Source: Hymenobacter roseosalivarius DSM 11622
GTDB taxonomy: Bacteria > Bacteroidota > Bacteroidia > Cytophagales > Hymenobacteraceae
Reading direction: 5' to 3'
Assembly (NCBI RefSeq): GCF_900176135.1
Contig: NZ_FWWW01000049.1
Span: forward strand, 62,001-126,000
DNA: 64,000 bases
In this document: positions 35,130 to 43,764 of the stretch, one piece after another
Position numbering within the stretch: position 1 is the stretch's first letter
Layout: every line of letters begins with the position of its first letter
The notes under the pieces: generated by a model
Told to the model about the DNA's origin: nothing
Database searches by the model: none
Seen by the model: only the letters and a program-made list of their open reading frames with translations
Translations under genes and position numbers: made by a program

Positions 35130-36569
35130 ATGAAGCTTAGCATACAAGAATCCGACAAAGAGCAATTGCTCAATCAGCTCGGCGTCGCTAACCTTAACTT
35201 TCAGCAAACTTATCCCGGCGACAAGCCCGACCGCCAGCCGGTGCATACCGTGTATGGCGGGGCCAACCTGTTCAAATCGGATACCTGCGTGCGTATGGGC
35301 GATATTGCCTTGAACAACCTGCGCACCTACGCGCCCAACTTCGTGGAGCTGGCCAATGTGCTGCAAATCAAGGGATATGAGCGCCTGCCCAGGTCGGGCA
35401 AAGACATTGCGGAGCTGACCGCCCGGCTGGATGCCCTGACGCCGGAAGCCCGCAAGAAAGAGCCCGCCTGGCTGGCGTACTCAGTTTACAATAAAATAAT
35501 AGCCAAGCTCAAGGCCGAGCCCGTCGAGGACTTTCGAATAGACTTCGAGGATGGCTTCGGCAACCGCCCCGATGCTGAAGAAGATGCCACCGCCGTGCAG
35601 GCCGCCAACGAAACGGCACTGGGTATGCGGAACGGCACGTTGTCGCCGTTTATTGGTATTCGCATCAAGCCGTTCACGGAGGACTTGAAGCACCGCGGCG
35701 TCCGGACGCTGGATATTTTTCTGACGACGCTGCTGGCGCAAACCGGCGGCCGGCTGCCCGACAACTTTGTGGTAATGCTGCCCAAGGTGACCATTCCGGA
35801 GCAGATGACGACGATGGTGCGTCTGTTCGAGCTGCTGGAAAAGGCGAACGATTTGCCCCCCGGTACTCTGCGGATGGAAACTATGGTGGAGGCCACCCAG
35901 ATTATCATGGATGAGGAAGGCCGCAACCCGCTCATGCGCATCATCCGGGCCAGCGAAGGTCGCTGCGTCGCGGCCCACTTCGGCACTTACGACTACACGG
36001 CCTCGGCCGGCATCACCGCCCGCTACCAGACCATGGCCCACCCCGTCTGCGACTTTGCCCACCACATGACCAAAGTAGCGCTGGGCGGCACCGGCATCTT
36101 CCTCTCCGACGGGGCCACCAACGTAATGCCCATCGGTCCGCACCGGGGCGAAAACCTGACGTATGAGCAGCAGCAGGAAAACCGCGAATCGGTGCATAAC
36201 GCCTGGCGGCAGGGCTTTCACCACACCACGCACTCGCTTATCAACGGCCTCTACCAGGGCTGGGACCTGAACCCGGCCCAGCTGCCCATGCGCTACGCGG
36301 CTACCTACGCCTTTTTTCTGAGCAGCTACGAGGAGGCTTTGTTTCGGCTGAAAAGCTTCGTGGAGCGCGCCGCTATTTCCACCCTCACCGGTGATATTTT
36401 CGACGATGCGGCCACCGGCCAGGGCCTGCTCAACTTCTTTCTGAAAGCGCTGAACTGCGGGGCCATCACGGAGGAGGAAATCACCGCCACGGGCCTGACC
36501 CTGGAGGAGGTTCATACCCGCTCTTTCTTCCGTATTCTGGAAGGGCGCCGCAAGAAGCAGACTCAATAG
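35130..36569 (+). CDS. aldolase/citrate-lyase-like protein of the DUF6986 type
   Basis: A 479-residue protein that I match by memory to the DUF6986 family, a relative of HpcH/HpaI aldolase and citrate lyase beta TIM barrels; the reaction is unknown. Acidic metal-type motif RIDFEDGFGNRPD (Asp-Phe-Glu-Asp-Gly at 138-142) and RMETMVEATQ (Glu about 250) fit magnesium enolate chemistry in that superfamily. Other conserved-looking blocks are HFGTYDYTASAG and MPIGPHRGENLT. It is the last gene of the purine cluster, 51 bp after uraH. Acting on ureidoglycolate or glyoxylate is a reasonable inference. No signal peptide. Confidence 0.75.
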   Translation: MKLSIQESDKEQLLNQLGVANLNFQQTYPGDKPDRQPVHTVYGGANLFKSDTCVRMGDIALNNLRTYAPNFVELANVLQIKGYERLPRSGKDIAELTARLDALTPEARKKEPAWLAYSVYNKIIAKLKAEPVEDFRIDFEDGFGNRPDAEEDATAVQAANETALGMRNGTLSPFIGIRIKPFTEDLKHRGVRTLDIFLTTLLAQTGGRLPDNFVVMLPKVTIPEQMTTMVRLFELLEKANDLPPGTLRMETMVEATQIIMDEEGRNPLMRIIRASEGRCVAAHFGTYDYTASAGITARYQTMAHPVCDFAHHMTKVALGGTGIFLSDGATNVMPIGPHRGENLTYEQQQENRESVHNAWRQGFHHTTHSLINGLYQGWDLNPAQLPMRYAATYAFFLSSYEEALFRLKSFVERAAISTLTGDIFDDAATGQGLLNFFLKALNCGAITEEEITATGLTLEEVHTRSFFRILEGRRKKQTQ

Positions 36570-36908
36570 ATTATAATCACCAAGCTCTACTAATTTACTA
36601 CCTCGACTTGAAAGTGGCAGCACTATTTCTGGCCTTGTAGCTACCACCGATCATCTTGCTACGGAGGCGACTGATTCCTGTTGCCGAAGCTCCATATACT
36701 GAGAGGAGGTATATTGGCTGGGGGTATTTGGGCAAAAGACCAGCCATGCGTACACTAGCGTGTCAACGAGTGTGATGTAAGAGGATGTTTTAGATGTCGT
36801 TAGCATCTACTTCAATGCAATCGTGTCTTTTTAAGTAGTGGTACAATTCATATCTTGTAATGGATTGTGCCGATACTTAACGGATTGGCCCACGAAGCGC
36901 TGGCCTGT
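36570..36908. other. intergenic region before third kinase
   Basis: In these 339 bp I find no gene, no GC-rich terminator for the purine cluster and no exact TAnnTTTG box. The segment from about 36720 on is comparatively AT-rich and probably holds the kinase promoter. A GTG at 36867 is in frame with the kinase but upstream of its signal peptide. Confidence 0.4.
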
Positions 36909-39023
36909 ATGAAGAAGCTCCTATTCATCTGTTGCCTTAGCGTACTTTCTAGCGGTATAAGCGCGCAGGATACGGCCATCATTCCTCAGCAGGCAGCGGT
37001 GCGGGACTACCCGCATCCCGACACTATTCGGGTAGACCGACTTATAGCATTTGCGGAGCAAAAAAAGACAACTAGCCAAGCATTAGCGAGTTACCAGGAG
37101 GCATTAGGTCTGTCCCGTAAGCTTGCCTACACATCGGGAGAAGCGCGGGCACTGATGGGATTGGGGTATTATTATCGTTTTCGAGGCGAGTATAAGGAGG
37201 CGCTTACCTATACGCGCCGGGCCCAGCGGCTATTTCGGCAACTCGACGACCGCCTGAACCAGATTTCGTGTCTGTATAACCTTGGCTTTGTATTTTATGG
37301 GCAGGGAGATTTTACCCAAGCTATGTCCCATAGCTTCGAAGGTCTAAATCTGGCTGAGTCTATGAAAAACCAGAAATGGTTGACGCTTATGAACAGCCAG
37401 TTGGGGTTGGCGTGTGTGATTGTGGGGGAGTACGCGAAGGCCCGGCAATACTTAGAAAGTGGGTTGAAATTGGCTACTAAGGCAGGCGATAAGGAGGGCG
37501 CGGCCTTTTGTCAGAGTGGGCTGGGGAGGCTGGCTGGTGCCCAAGGCCAGTGGTTGGAGGCACTCCGCCATTTCGAGGAGCAAATGACGCTGGCCCACGA
37601 GGCGGGCAATGAGCGGCTCGTTACACTCGGTCAATTGCGCGGCGCGGAAATGAATGAACGCTTGGGCCGCTACGCGGAGACTTTTGCCGTCGGTCGGCGC
37701 GGTCTGCAGCGGCTTCAGCAAATGGAAGACATAGGCAATATTCCCCTTATTCAAGTCATTTTCGCGCGGGCTTTTCTGCACACAGGCCGACCAGACAGCG
37801 CCTTGGTTTATGGCCGAGCCAGCTTACATGCCAGCCAGCGCAGTGGCACCAAACAAGTAATACATGATGCCGCCGACGTGCTGGCTCAGGCAAGTGCCCG
37901 GCTGGGACGCTTCGACGATGCCTACCGTTACCAAACATTGTTTACGGCTTACAAGGACAGCCTTAGCACCCAGGATATTATCCGTCGGACGGCTGCGCTG
38001 CAGTACACCTACGAGCTGGATAAGCAGCAGTCGCAGATACAGCTGCTGACCCGCAACGAACAACTAAGCCGCCAGCAGAACCAGCAGCAGCGACTGTTGC
38101 TGGTTGGGGCGCTGGTTGCTTTGGCGGTGGTGGCCGGGTTGAGTGTTATGCTCTGGAATAACAACCAACAAAAGCAGCGGGCCAACGCCCAGCTCCAGCG
38201 CCAGCAGGAAGTATTGCAGGCCGCGCAGGCGCAGCTGATTCAGCGGGAAAAGATGGCCAGCTTGGGTGAGTTCACGGCGGGTGTCGCCCATGAAATTCAG
38301 AACCCGCTGAACTTCGTCACCAACTTCGCCGACGTGTCGGCCGAACTTGTTGGCGGGCTGGGAGCAGCCCAACAAAGCCCCCACCGCGATGCAGCCTTGG
38401 AAACTGATCTGCTCACGTATCTATCACAAAACCTGCTCAAGATCCGGGAGCACGGCAACCGGGCCGCGCGTATTGTTCAGGGGATGATGGAGCACGCGCG
38501 CCCCTCTACCGGCGAGCGCCAGCTGACCGACCTAAATGTCCTGTGCGATGAGCACTTGCGGCTGGCTTACCACGGGCTGCGGGCTAAGGACCCCAGCTTC
38601 GAGGTCAAGTTTACTACCAACTTCGACCCGGACCTGGGGCTGGTGCCGGTGGTGCCCCAGGAAATCGGGCGGGTATTACTGAACCTGTACGCGAATGCCT
38701 TTTATGCGGTGCGCCAACAGGCTGCCCGCCAGGAGGATGGATATCAGCCACAGGTACAGGTAACTACCCGCCGCCGCAATGGGCAGGTGAAGCTGCGGGT
38801 GCGCGATAACGGCATTGGCATTCCGGCCGCTATCCAGGAAAAAATCTTCTAGCCCTTTTTCACTACCAAGCCTGCTGGCGAAGGCACTGGTTTGGGCCTC
38901 TCACTAAGCTACGATATCATAACCAAGGGCCACGGGGGTACGCTTTCGGTGGAAAGCCAGGAGGGCAAATACACGGAAGTGACTGTTTCCTTACCTGTTG
39001 GTGAAGAAGTAAAGATGTTGTAG
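36909..39023 (+). pseudogene. TPR sensor histidine kinase interrupted by amber stop
   Basis: Sensor kinase with signal peptide (MKKLLFICCLSVLSSGISAQ), about seven TPR-like helical repeats (residues 45-375), one transmembrane helix (about 395-415), coiled coil, H-box SLGEFTAGVAHEIQNP (His about 461), N-box NLYANAFYAV and G1 DNGIGIP. An in-frame TAG at 38850-38852 (codon 648) follows EKIF. Reading through it the frame continues PFFTTKPAGEGTGLGLSLS to a second TAG at 39021. Relatives read IFQPFFTTKP, so CAG to TAG is the likely change. Without the G2 box the kinase should be inactive. The interruption could be a real mutation, a sequencing error or a suppressible stop. Confidence 0.85.
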
Positions 39024-39129
39024 GAAAAAATAAAAATATCCTAATCTATCCAGAGCAAAGAGTGAAAAACAACTGCTCATCTTTATGAGTTGAAAACAAT
39101 ATATATTAGACGCTTTATAACTGCACGAT

Positions 39130-39909
39130 ATGATTATGGCCTTATTTCGCCCTGGCGCAACTGCGCTGACTGCCTTGCTTTTAGGTGGTTTATCAAGCTG
39201 CTCAGTATATGTGCCCCTGCAACCCAGCGCGCCCCTGCTGCGCGACAAAGGGCAGTCGGAAGTGGCGGCTAGTTTTTACCTCTCCGGTCGGCTGGAGGGC
39301 TCGGTGGCTTACTCGCCGGCTAAGCACGTGCTCGTGCGGGCGGCGGGCGGATTGTCACCTAACAATGAGGACTCCGTTAGTTTTCATATTCGTCAGTTTG
39401 AGGTGGGAACTGGCACCTACTGGTCGCTTTCTGACCAGTGGCTGGTTGGTGCTCTGGGCGGCTACGGCCGGGGCCAGAGCCAGCGCCGCTTCACGATAAA
39501 TGAATTTGAGTATTCCGGTCCCGATCCATCTATTAGGTTTAACTATGCCTCTCGGTTTCACAAGCTTTATGGCGAAGCTTTCGTGGCGTACGAGGGCGAT
39601 TGGGCTACCATTGGGGCAGCGTATCGGCTGTCACAGGTGCGGTTTGCTTCTCTGACCAACAATGGCTTACCGGTTGATCTGCGGCGCATGACCCGCAGCG
39701 AGCCGATGGTATTTATGCGTTTCGGCAACCGGACGGGCTTTCTGCCGTGGGGGCAATTCCAGGTAGCTCTCAGCACGTCCTGGTCACCGGATTATGAGAA
39801 GAGCGTACCTATCGAGCAGCACCGGGCCTACATCAAAGAGTCCCGCGTTTTTACGTCGGTGGGCTTTGTCATCTATCCGCACCGATTTAGGAGAGACGCT
39901 GACTATTAA
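39130..39909 (+). CDS. outer-membrane lipoprotein, predicted beta-rich
   Basis: A 259-residue lipoprotein (lipobox GGLSSC, Cys about residue 24). The mature part alternates short hydrophobic strands, many ending in aromatic residues, which suggests an outer-membrane beta-barrel or barrel-like domain. The start of the mature protein, C-S-V-Y-x-P-x-x-P-S-x-P-L-L-x-x-K-G, is shared with the lipoprotein at 41501, so they are paralogues. No enzyme motif is visible. Start at 39130 may be two residues early, as MALFRPG also fits a signal peptide. Confidence 0.72.
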   Translation: MIMALFRPGATALTALLLGGLSSCSVYVPLQPSAPLLRDKGQSEVAASFYLSGRLEGSVAYSPAKHVLVRAAGGLSPNNEDSVSFHIRQFEVGTGTYWSLSDQWLVGALGGYGRGQSQRRFTINEFEYSGPDPSIRFNYASRFHKLYGEAFVAYEGDWATIGAAYRLSQVRFASLTNNGLPVDLRRMTRSEPMVFMRFGNRTGFLPWGQFQVALSTSWSPDYEKSVPIEQHRAYIKESRVFTSVGFVIYPHRFRRDADY

Positions 39910-39949
39910 GCTAAAAAACAGCCAACCGTCTGCCACCAAAGGCAGCGTA

Positions 39950-41347
39950 CTACTTCTTTGGCTCCTTCAGCTTCGCAAAGGCGTTGTTCAGCGCCTCGGC
40001 CCACAGCGGGTGGGCAAAAATCATCTGCTGCAACACCTGGTACTTCAGCCTACCCGTCATGGCCAGCTGAAGCATGGTCATGATTTCGCCGCCCTCGGCG
40101 CACAGAATGGCGGCCCCGATGATCTGGTCTTTGGCATCGACCAGGACCTTAAAAAAGCCCCCCAGCCGGCCCGTTTCGCGGGCGCGGCCGATGTTGGACA
40201 CGGGCATCACGGCCACGCGGTAGGCAATCTTCTTTTCGCGGGCCTGCGCCTCTGACAAGCCGATGCGGCCCAGTTGCGGGTCGGTGAAGACGGCGTAGGG
40301 GAGGGGCCGCTGCCGGGCCGAGCGTGATTTGCCCCCCAGCAGCGCGTCGCGCACGATGCGGTAGTCGTCGTAGCTGAGGTGGGTGAACTGGGGGCCGCCG
40401 TGCACGTCGCCGAGGGCGTAGATGCCGCGCACGTTGGTCTGGAGGCGGCTGTTGACCTGAATATAGCCCTGCTCATCGACCCGCACGCCGGCGGCAGACA
40501 GATTGAGCTTGTCGGAGTTGGGCGTGCGGCCGGTGGCAATGAGCAGGTGGGTGCCGCGCAGGCGACGTTCGCCGCTGCTGGTGCGGGCCGCGACGGTAAT
40601 TTGCCCCCCGGCGCCTTTGCTTGCGCGGTAGGCTTTGGCACCCAGCACAAATTCTACCCCTTCCGCTTCCAGCAGCTCCTGCAGGGTGGCGCACACATCC
40701 GCGTCTTCGTGCTCCAGTACCTGCTCGCCCGACTCGATGATGGTGACGCGGCTGCCGAAGCGCCGGTACATCTGCCCAAACTCCAGCCCGATGTAGCCGC
40801 CGCCCAAAATCAGCAGGTGCTCAGGCAGCTCTGGCAGGTCGAGTAGCTCGGTGGTGGTCAGGAAGCCGGTTTCGGCCAAGCCGTCCACCTCCGGAATGGC
40901 GGCGCGGGTGCCGGTATTGATGAAGATAAGCGGCGCGGTCAGCTCTTTCTCGGGGCCAGTTTCCAGGGCTACGCGTACGCTGTGCGGGCCCGTAAAGACG
41001 GCCCGACCAGCCAGCACGGTAATGCCAGGGTGCTCTTGGGTGAGGTTTTTGCGCACACCTTCCCGCATCGCCCCAATTACCACGTCTTTGCGCGCTACCA
41101 CGGCGGCCATATCCACGCGCGGCGCATCAGCCAGCACGCCGAAGTCGACGGCGGTGCGCACTTGGTGGGCGCGCTCGGCGGAGGCCAGCATGGTTTTGAC
41201 GGGTGAGCAGCCGTAGTTGATACACGAACCGCCCAGCAGGTACTCTTCAATCAGCACCACGCGCCGGCCGGCGTCGGCCAGAGCAGTAGCCAGTGGATTG
41301 CCGGCCTGGCCGGAGCCAATTATCACAACATCATAGGAATCAGGCAT
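39950..41347 (-). CDS. mercuric-reductase-like FAD disulfide oxidoreductase
   Basis: Class I pyridine nucleotide-disulfide oxidoreductase of 465 residues. FAD motif VIIGSGQAGNPLA (about 7-20), redox disulfide GGSCINYGCSPVK (C-x4-C, about 39-52), NAD(P)H motif ILGGGYIGLEFG (about 173-185), second FAD motif IYALGDVHGG (about 310) and the C-terminal dimerisation domain are present. The C-terminal active-site histidine lies in HPLWAEALNN; most relatives have HPTxxE there. The MerA heavy-metal cysteine pair and N-terminal HMA domain are absent, so it is not a true mercuric reductase. Substrate unknown. Confidence 0.88.
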   Translation of the reverse strand: MPDSYDVVIIGSGQAGNPLATALADAGRRVVLIEEYLLGGSCINYGCSPVKTMLASAERAHQVRTAVDFGVLADAPRVDMAAVVARKDVVIGAMREGVRKNLTQEHPGITVLAGRAVFTGPHSVRVALETGPEKELTAPLIFINTGTRAAIPEVDGLAETGFLTTTELLDLPELPEHLLILGGGYIGLEFGQMYRRFGSRVTIIESGEQVLEHEDADVCATLQELLEAEGVEFVLGAKAYRASKGAGGQITVAARTSSGERRLRGTHLLIATGRTPNSDKLNLSAAGVRVDEQGYIQVNSRLQTNVRGIYALGDVHGGPQFTHLSYDDYRIVRDALLGGKSRSARQRPLPYAVFTDPQLGRIGLSEAQAREKKIAYRVAVMPVSNIGRARETGRLGGFFKVLVDAKDQIIGAAILCAEGGEIMTMLQLAMTGRLKYQVLQQMIFAHPLWAEALNNAFAKLKEPKK

Positions 41348-41398
41348 AGAATGCGGAAATCAGAGAGCGAGAAGACGAGTAATGCGCGGGGCAATGCT

Positions 41399-41406
41399 AT
41401 TTTTGC
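41399..41406 (+). promoter_or_regulatory. possible -7 promoter element
   Basis: TATTTTTG fits TAnnTTTG and runs straight into the GCCCCCC motif. It lies about 95 bp before the preferred start of the lipoprotein gene at 41501; no -33 TTTG is clear. Confidence 0.35.
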
Positions 41407-41500
41407 CCCCCAGAGCTATTCCTATACGGTTCAGCTTGCCAGCCGACTACCCCATAAGCGGATTGTTGGCTCAGGTACTCTTAACAATAACTCCCGCCTT

Positions 41501-42247
41501 GTGGCTAACCGATTTCTGCGCCGCCTCGCCCTGCTTGCCGTTCTGCCGGGGCTGGGCGCTTGTACTTCCCTGTACTTTCCGCCCCCCCCCAATGTGCCCC
41601 TGCTCACGCAGAAAGGCGAATTTAGCGGCGGTATCCATACTAATCTGGATAATAACCTAGCCATACAAGGTGCCTACGCCGTGGGTGAGCACATCGGGGT
41701 GCTGGGCACATTTACCACGCTGCAGACCGACAAAAAGCGCAAAGCCGAAGAGCACAGATTCGCCGAAATAGGCGGGGGCTACTTCACTCGTCTGCCTGAT
41801 AAGCGCGCCCTGGAAGCCTACGTAGGCCTGGGTGCCGGCTCCACCAAGCGCACCGATTTCAAAACCGAGAACGGCATAAAAACCACGACGCGCACCGTAG
41901 AAGGCAACCTGAACAAATATTTCCTGCAGGTAAACTACAGCTCAAAAGAGAAGAAGTCGTTTCGCCTGTTTGGCAATGAATTTCCGGTTTCGTACGGCAC
42001 GGCGTTGCGCCTGAGCTACCTGGAGCTAAGCAACTTACGCGTCGATAATATAGCCACCACGCCCGAAGACAACGTATTCGTGGAGCCTATCACCTTCACC
42101 CGCGTGCAGGTAGCCGGCCCGGTGCAGCTGCAACTGATTAGCGGCGGTATGTTTGGCTTGCGCAGCCAGAAGTATTTGAAGGCCTCTAATTCGGTGTTTA
42201 ATTTTGGCGTGGTGGTGAATGTTGGGGGGCAAAGTGGGCGGAAGTAA
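41501..42247 (+). CDS. outer-membrane lipoprotein, paralogue of 39130 gene
   Basis: A lipoprotein of about 248 residues with lipobox LPGLGAC. The mature N-terminus CTSLYFPPPPNVPLLTQKG resembles the gene at 39130. The body is strand-rich (AIQGAYAVGEHIGVLGTFTT, RALEAYVGLGAGS) like small outer-membrane barrels. I prefer a GTG start at 41501 because it gives a normal signal peptide; an ATG at 41351 adds 50 residues with no signal character and lies 4 bp from the divergent gene, leaving no promoter. The next gene starts right after its stop codon. Confidence 0.68.
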   Translation: MANRFLRRLALLAVLPGLGACTSLYFPPPPNVPLLTQKGEFSGGIHTNLDNNLAIQGAYAVGEHIGVLGTFTTLQTDKKRKAEEHRFAEIGGGYFTRLPDKRALEAYVGLGAGSTKRTDFKTENGIKTTTRTVEGNLNKYFLQVNYSSKEKKSFRLFGNEFPVSYGTALRLSYLELSNLRVDNIATTPEDNVFVEPITFTRVQVAGPVQLQLISGGMFGLRSQKYLKASNSVFNFGVVVNVGGQSGRK

Positions 42248-42529
42248 ATGAAAATTGAGAAGGATGAGGTAGCATTAGTTGGCTCTTGGGTATTCGACGG
42301 CAAGCAGGTTGTTGAAGATCAAATCTCAAAGCGAATTCACTTCTTAATCTCAAATTATCTTGTCAAGCTAAAGACTGATGAAAACGGTTGGAATACACTT
42401 TATAAAGACCCAACTGACAATAGATACTGGGAGTTAATTTATCCAAACAGTGAAGTGCAGGGTGGAGGGCCACAGACATTGATGGCCTTATCTGAGGATG
42501 AAGCGAAACTAAAATATAGCTTCCGTTAA
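42248..42529 (+). CDS. Imm27-type immunity protein, orphan
   Basis: A 93-residue cytoplasmic protein that resembles the Imm27 family of polymorphic-toxin immunity proteins: a short strand/helix start, W-x-x-L-Y-K-D-P-T-D-N-R-Y-W-E core, then YPNSEVQGGGPQTLMALS. Immunity proteins of this type neutralise a partner toxin, but no toxin gene is visible nearby. The DNA is clearly more AT-rich than all neighbours and the ATG directly abuts the stop of the previous gene. Both suggest recent acquisition. Family assignment is from pattern recall and should be checked. Confidence 0.65.
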   Translation: MKIEKDEVALVGSWVFDGKQVVEDQISKRIHFLISNYLVKLKTDENGWNTLYKDPTDNRYWELIYPNSEVQGGGPQTLMALSEDEAKLKYSFR

Positions 42530-42558
42530 TTATGACGCTTTGTACTAGTAAACACCAT

Positions 42559-42593
42559 AAAAAGCCCCCCAGAAAATATCTGGGGGCTTTTTT
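42559..42593. terminator. bidirectional intrinsic terminator
   Basis: AAAAAGCCCCCCAGA pairs with TCTGGGGGCTTTTTT (one bulged C) over loop AAATA, between the convergent immunity and sucD genes. Confidence 0.88.
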
Positions 42594-42613
42594 GTAATAT
42601 AATCACTCGAAGA

Positions 42614-43507
42614 TTACGCGGTAACCTTGTCGCCTTGCAGCACGCGCAGCATCGTGTCGCCAATCTCAGCGGGCGAGTCCACTACGTGGATACCACACTC
42701 GCGCATGATGGCCATTTTAGCAGCGGCTGTATCATCAGCACCGCCGACGATGGCACCAGCGTGGCCCATGCGACGGCCGGGAGGTGCAGTTTGGCCGGCA
42801 ATGAAGCCGACAACGGGCTTCTTGTTGCCAGTTTCTTTGATCCAGCGAGCAGCTTCCGCTTCCATGCCGCCGCCGATTTCACCGATCATCACGATGCCTT
42901 CGGTTTCGGGGTCGTTCATGAGCAACTCCACCGCTTCCTTGGTGGTAGTGCCGATGATGGGGTCGCCGCCGATGCCGATGGCCGTGGTCTGGCCGAGGCC
43001 GGCTTTGGTTAGCTGGTCCACGGCCTCATAGGTCAGCGTGCCCGACTTCGACACGATACCGATTTTGCCTTTGGTAAAGATAAAACCGGGCATGATGCCC
43101 ACTTTGCACTCGCCGGCGGTCATTACCCCTGGGCAGTTTGGCCCGATCATGCGCAGACCGTCGCGGCCTTTCAGGTATTCTTTTACCGCAATCATGTCCT
43201 TGGTCGGGATGCCTTCGGTGATGGTCACGATGACTTTGATGCCCGCGTCGGCGGCTTCCATAATGGCATCGGCGGCGAAGGCGGGCGGCACGAAGATGAT
43301 GCTCGTATCGGCGCCGGCCTGCGCTACGGCCTCGGCTACGGTGTTGAACACAGGGCGGTCGAGGTGGGTGCTGCCGCCTTTGCCGGGCGTCACGCCACCC
43401 ACCACGTTGGTGCCGTACTCAATCATCTGCTGGGCATGAAACGAGCCTTCGGAGCCCGTAAAGCCCTGCACAATCACTTTGGAATCCTTATTGACCAGAA
43501 CACTCAT
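42614..43507 (-). CDS. sucD: succinyl-CoA ligase (ADP-forming) alpha subunit
   Basis: Alpha subunit of succinyl-CoA synthetase, 297 residues, a citric-acid-cycle enzyme. CoA-binding domain (about 1-120; [33 protein letters not shown]) and ligase domain with the phosphohistidine loop [20 protein letters not shown] (about 238-258) are complete. The start at 43507 ([14 protein letters not shown]) is the family start; an ATG at 43585 would extend it with unrelated sequence. sucC is not adjacent, as often in Bacteroidota. Confidence 0.96.
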   Translation of the reverse strand: MSVLVNKDSKVIVQGFTGSEGSFHAQQMIEYGTNVVGGVTPGKGGSTHLDRPVFNTVAEAVAQAGADTSIIFVPPAFAADAIMEAADAGIKVIVTITEGIPTKDMIAVKEYLKGRDGLRMIGPNCPGVMTAGECKVGIMPGFIFTKGKIGIVSKSGTLTYEAVDQLTKAGLGQTTAIGIGGDPIIGTTTKEAVELLMNDPETEGIVMIGEIGGGMEAEAARWIKETGNKKPVVGFIAGQTAPPGRRMGHAGAIVGGADDTAAAKMAIMRECGIHVVDSPAEIGDTMLRVLQGDKVTA

Positions 43508-43582
43508 TAGGAGAAGGGTTAGGAGGAAAATACGAGTTGGGGTGGTACGGCGGCTCTTATAGTAGTTGGGGCTACCGGTCCG

Positions 43583-43590
43583 CAAAAGTA
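43583..43590 (-). promoter_or_regulatory. -7 promoter element for sucD
   Basis: On the minus strand the bases read TACTTTTG, an exact TAnnTTTG. It would give a leader of about 70 nt before the sucD start at 43507. Confidence 0.5.
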
Positions 43591-43723
43591 GGCTTTTTTA
43601 GGGCCGGGGCAAGAACCCATTACACCTTAGCCCCTTGCTGCCACCCAGCGCGTTAAGTTGCCAATTCAGCTTAGCCATAACCGAAGTTGGCGAATAGTAG
43701 CCCGCGCCGAATGGTGAATTTCG

Positions 43724-43731
43724 TACCTTTG
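43724..43731 (+). promoter_or_regulatory. -7 promoter element for cystathionine beta-synthase
   Basis: TACCTTTG matches TAnnTTTG exactly and lies 33 bp before the ATG at 43765. A -33 TTTG is not evident. Confidence 0.5.
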
Positions 43732-43764
43732 CGGTCCACCCAACTACTCCGCGTACCCAACTGT

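Noticed and set aside
35481..36647. Long minus-strand open frame of about 388 codons opposite the DUF6986-type gene.
   Set aside because: It is antisense to a gene with a clear family match; composition is Val/Gly/Gln-rich without domains, as expected from GC-rich third positions.
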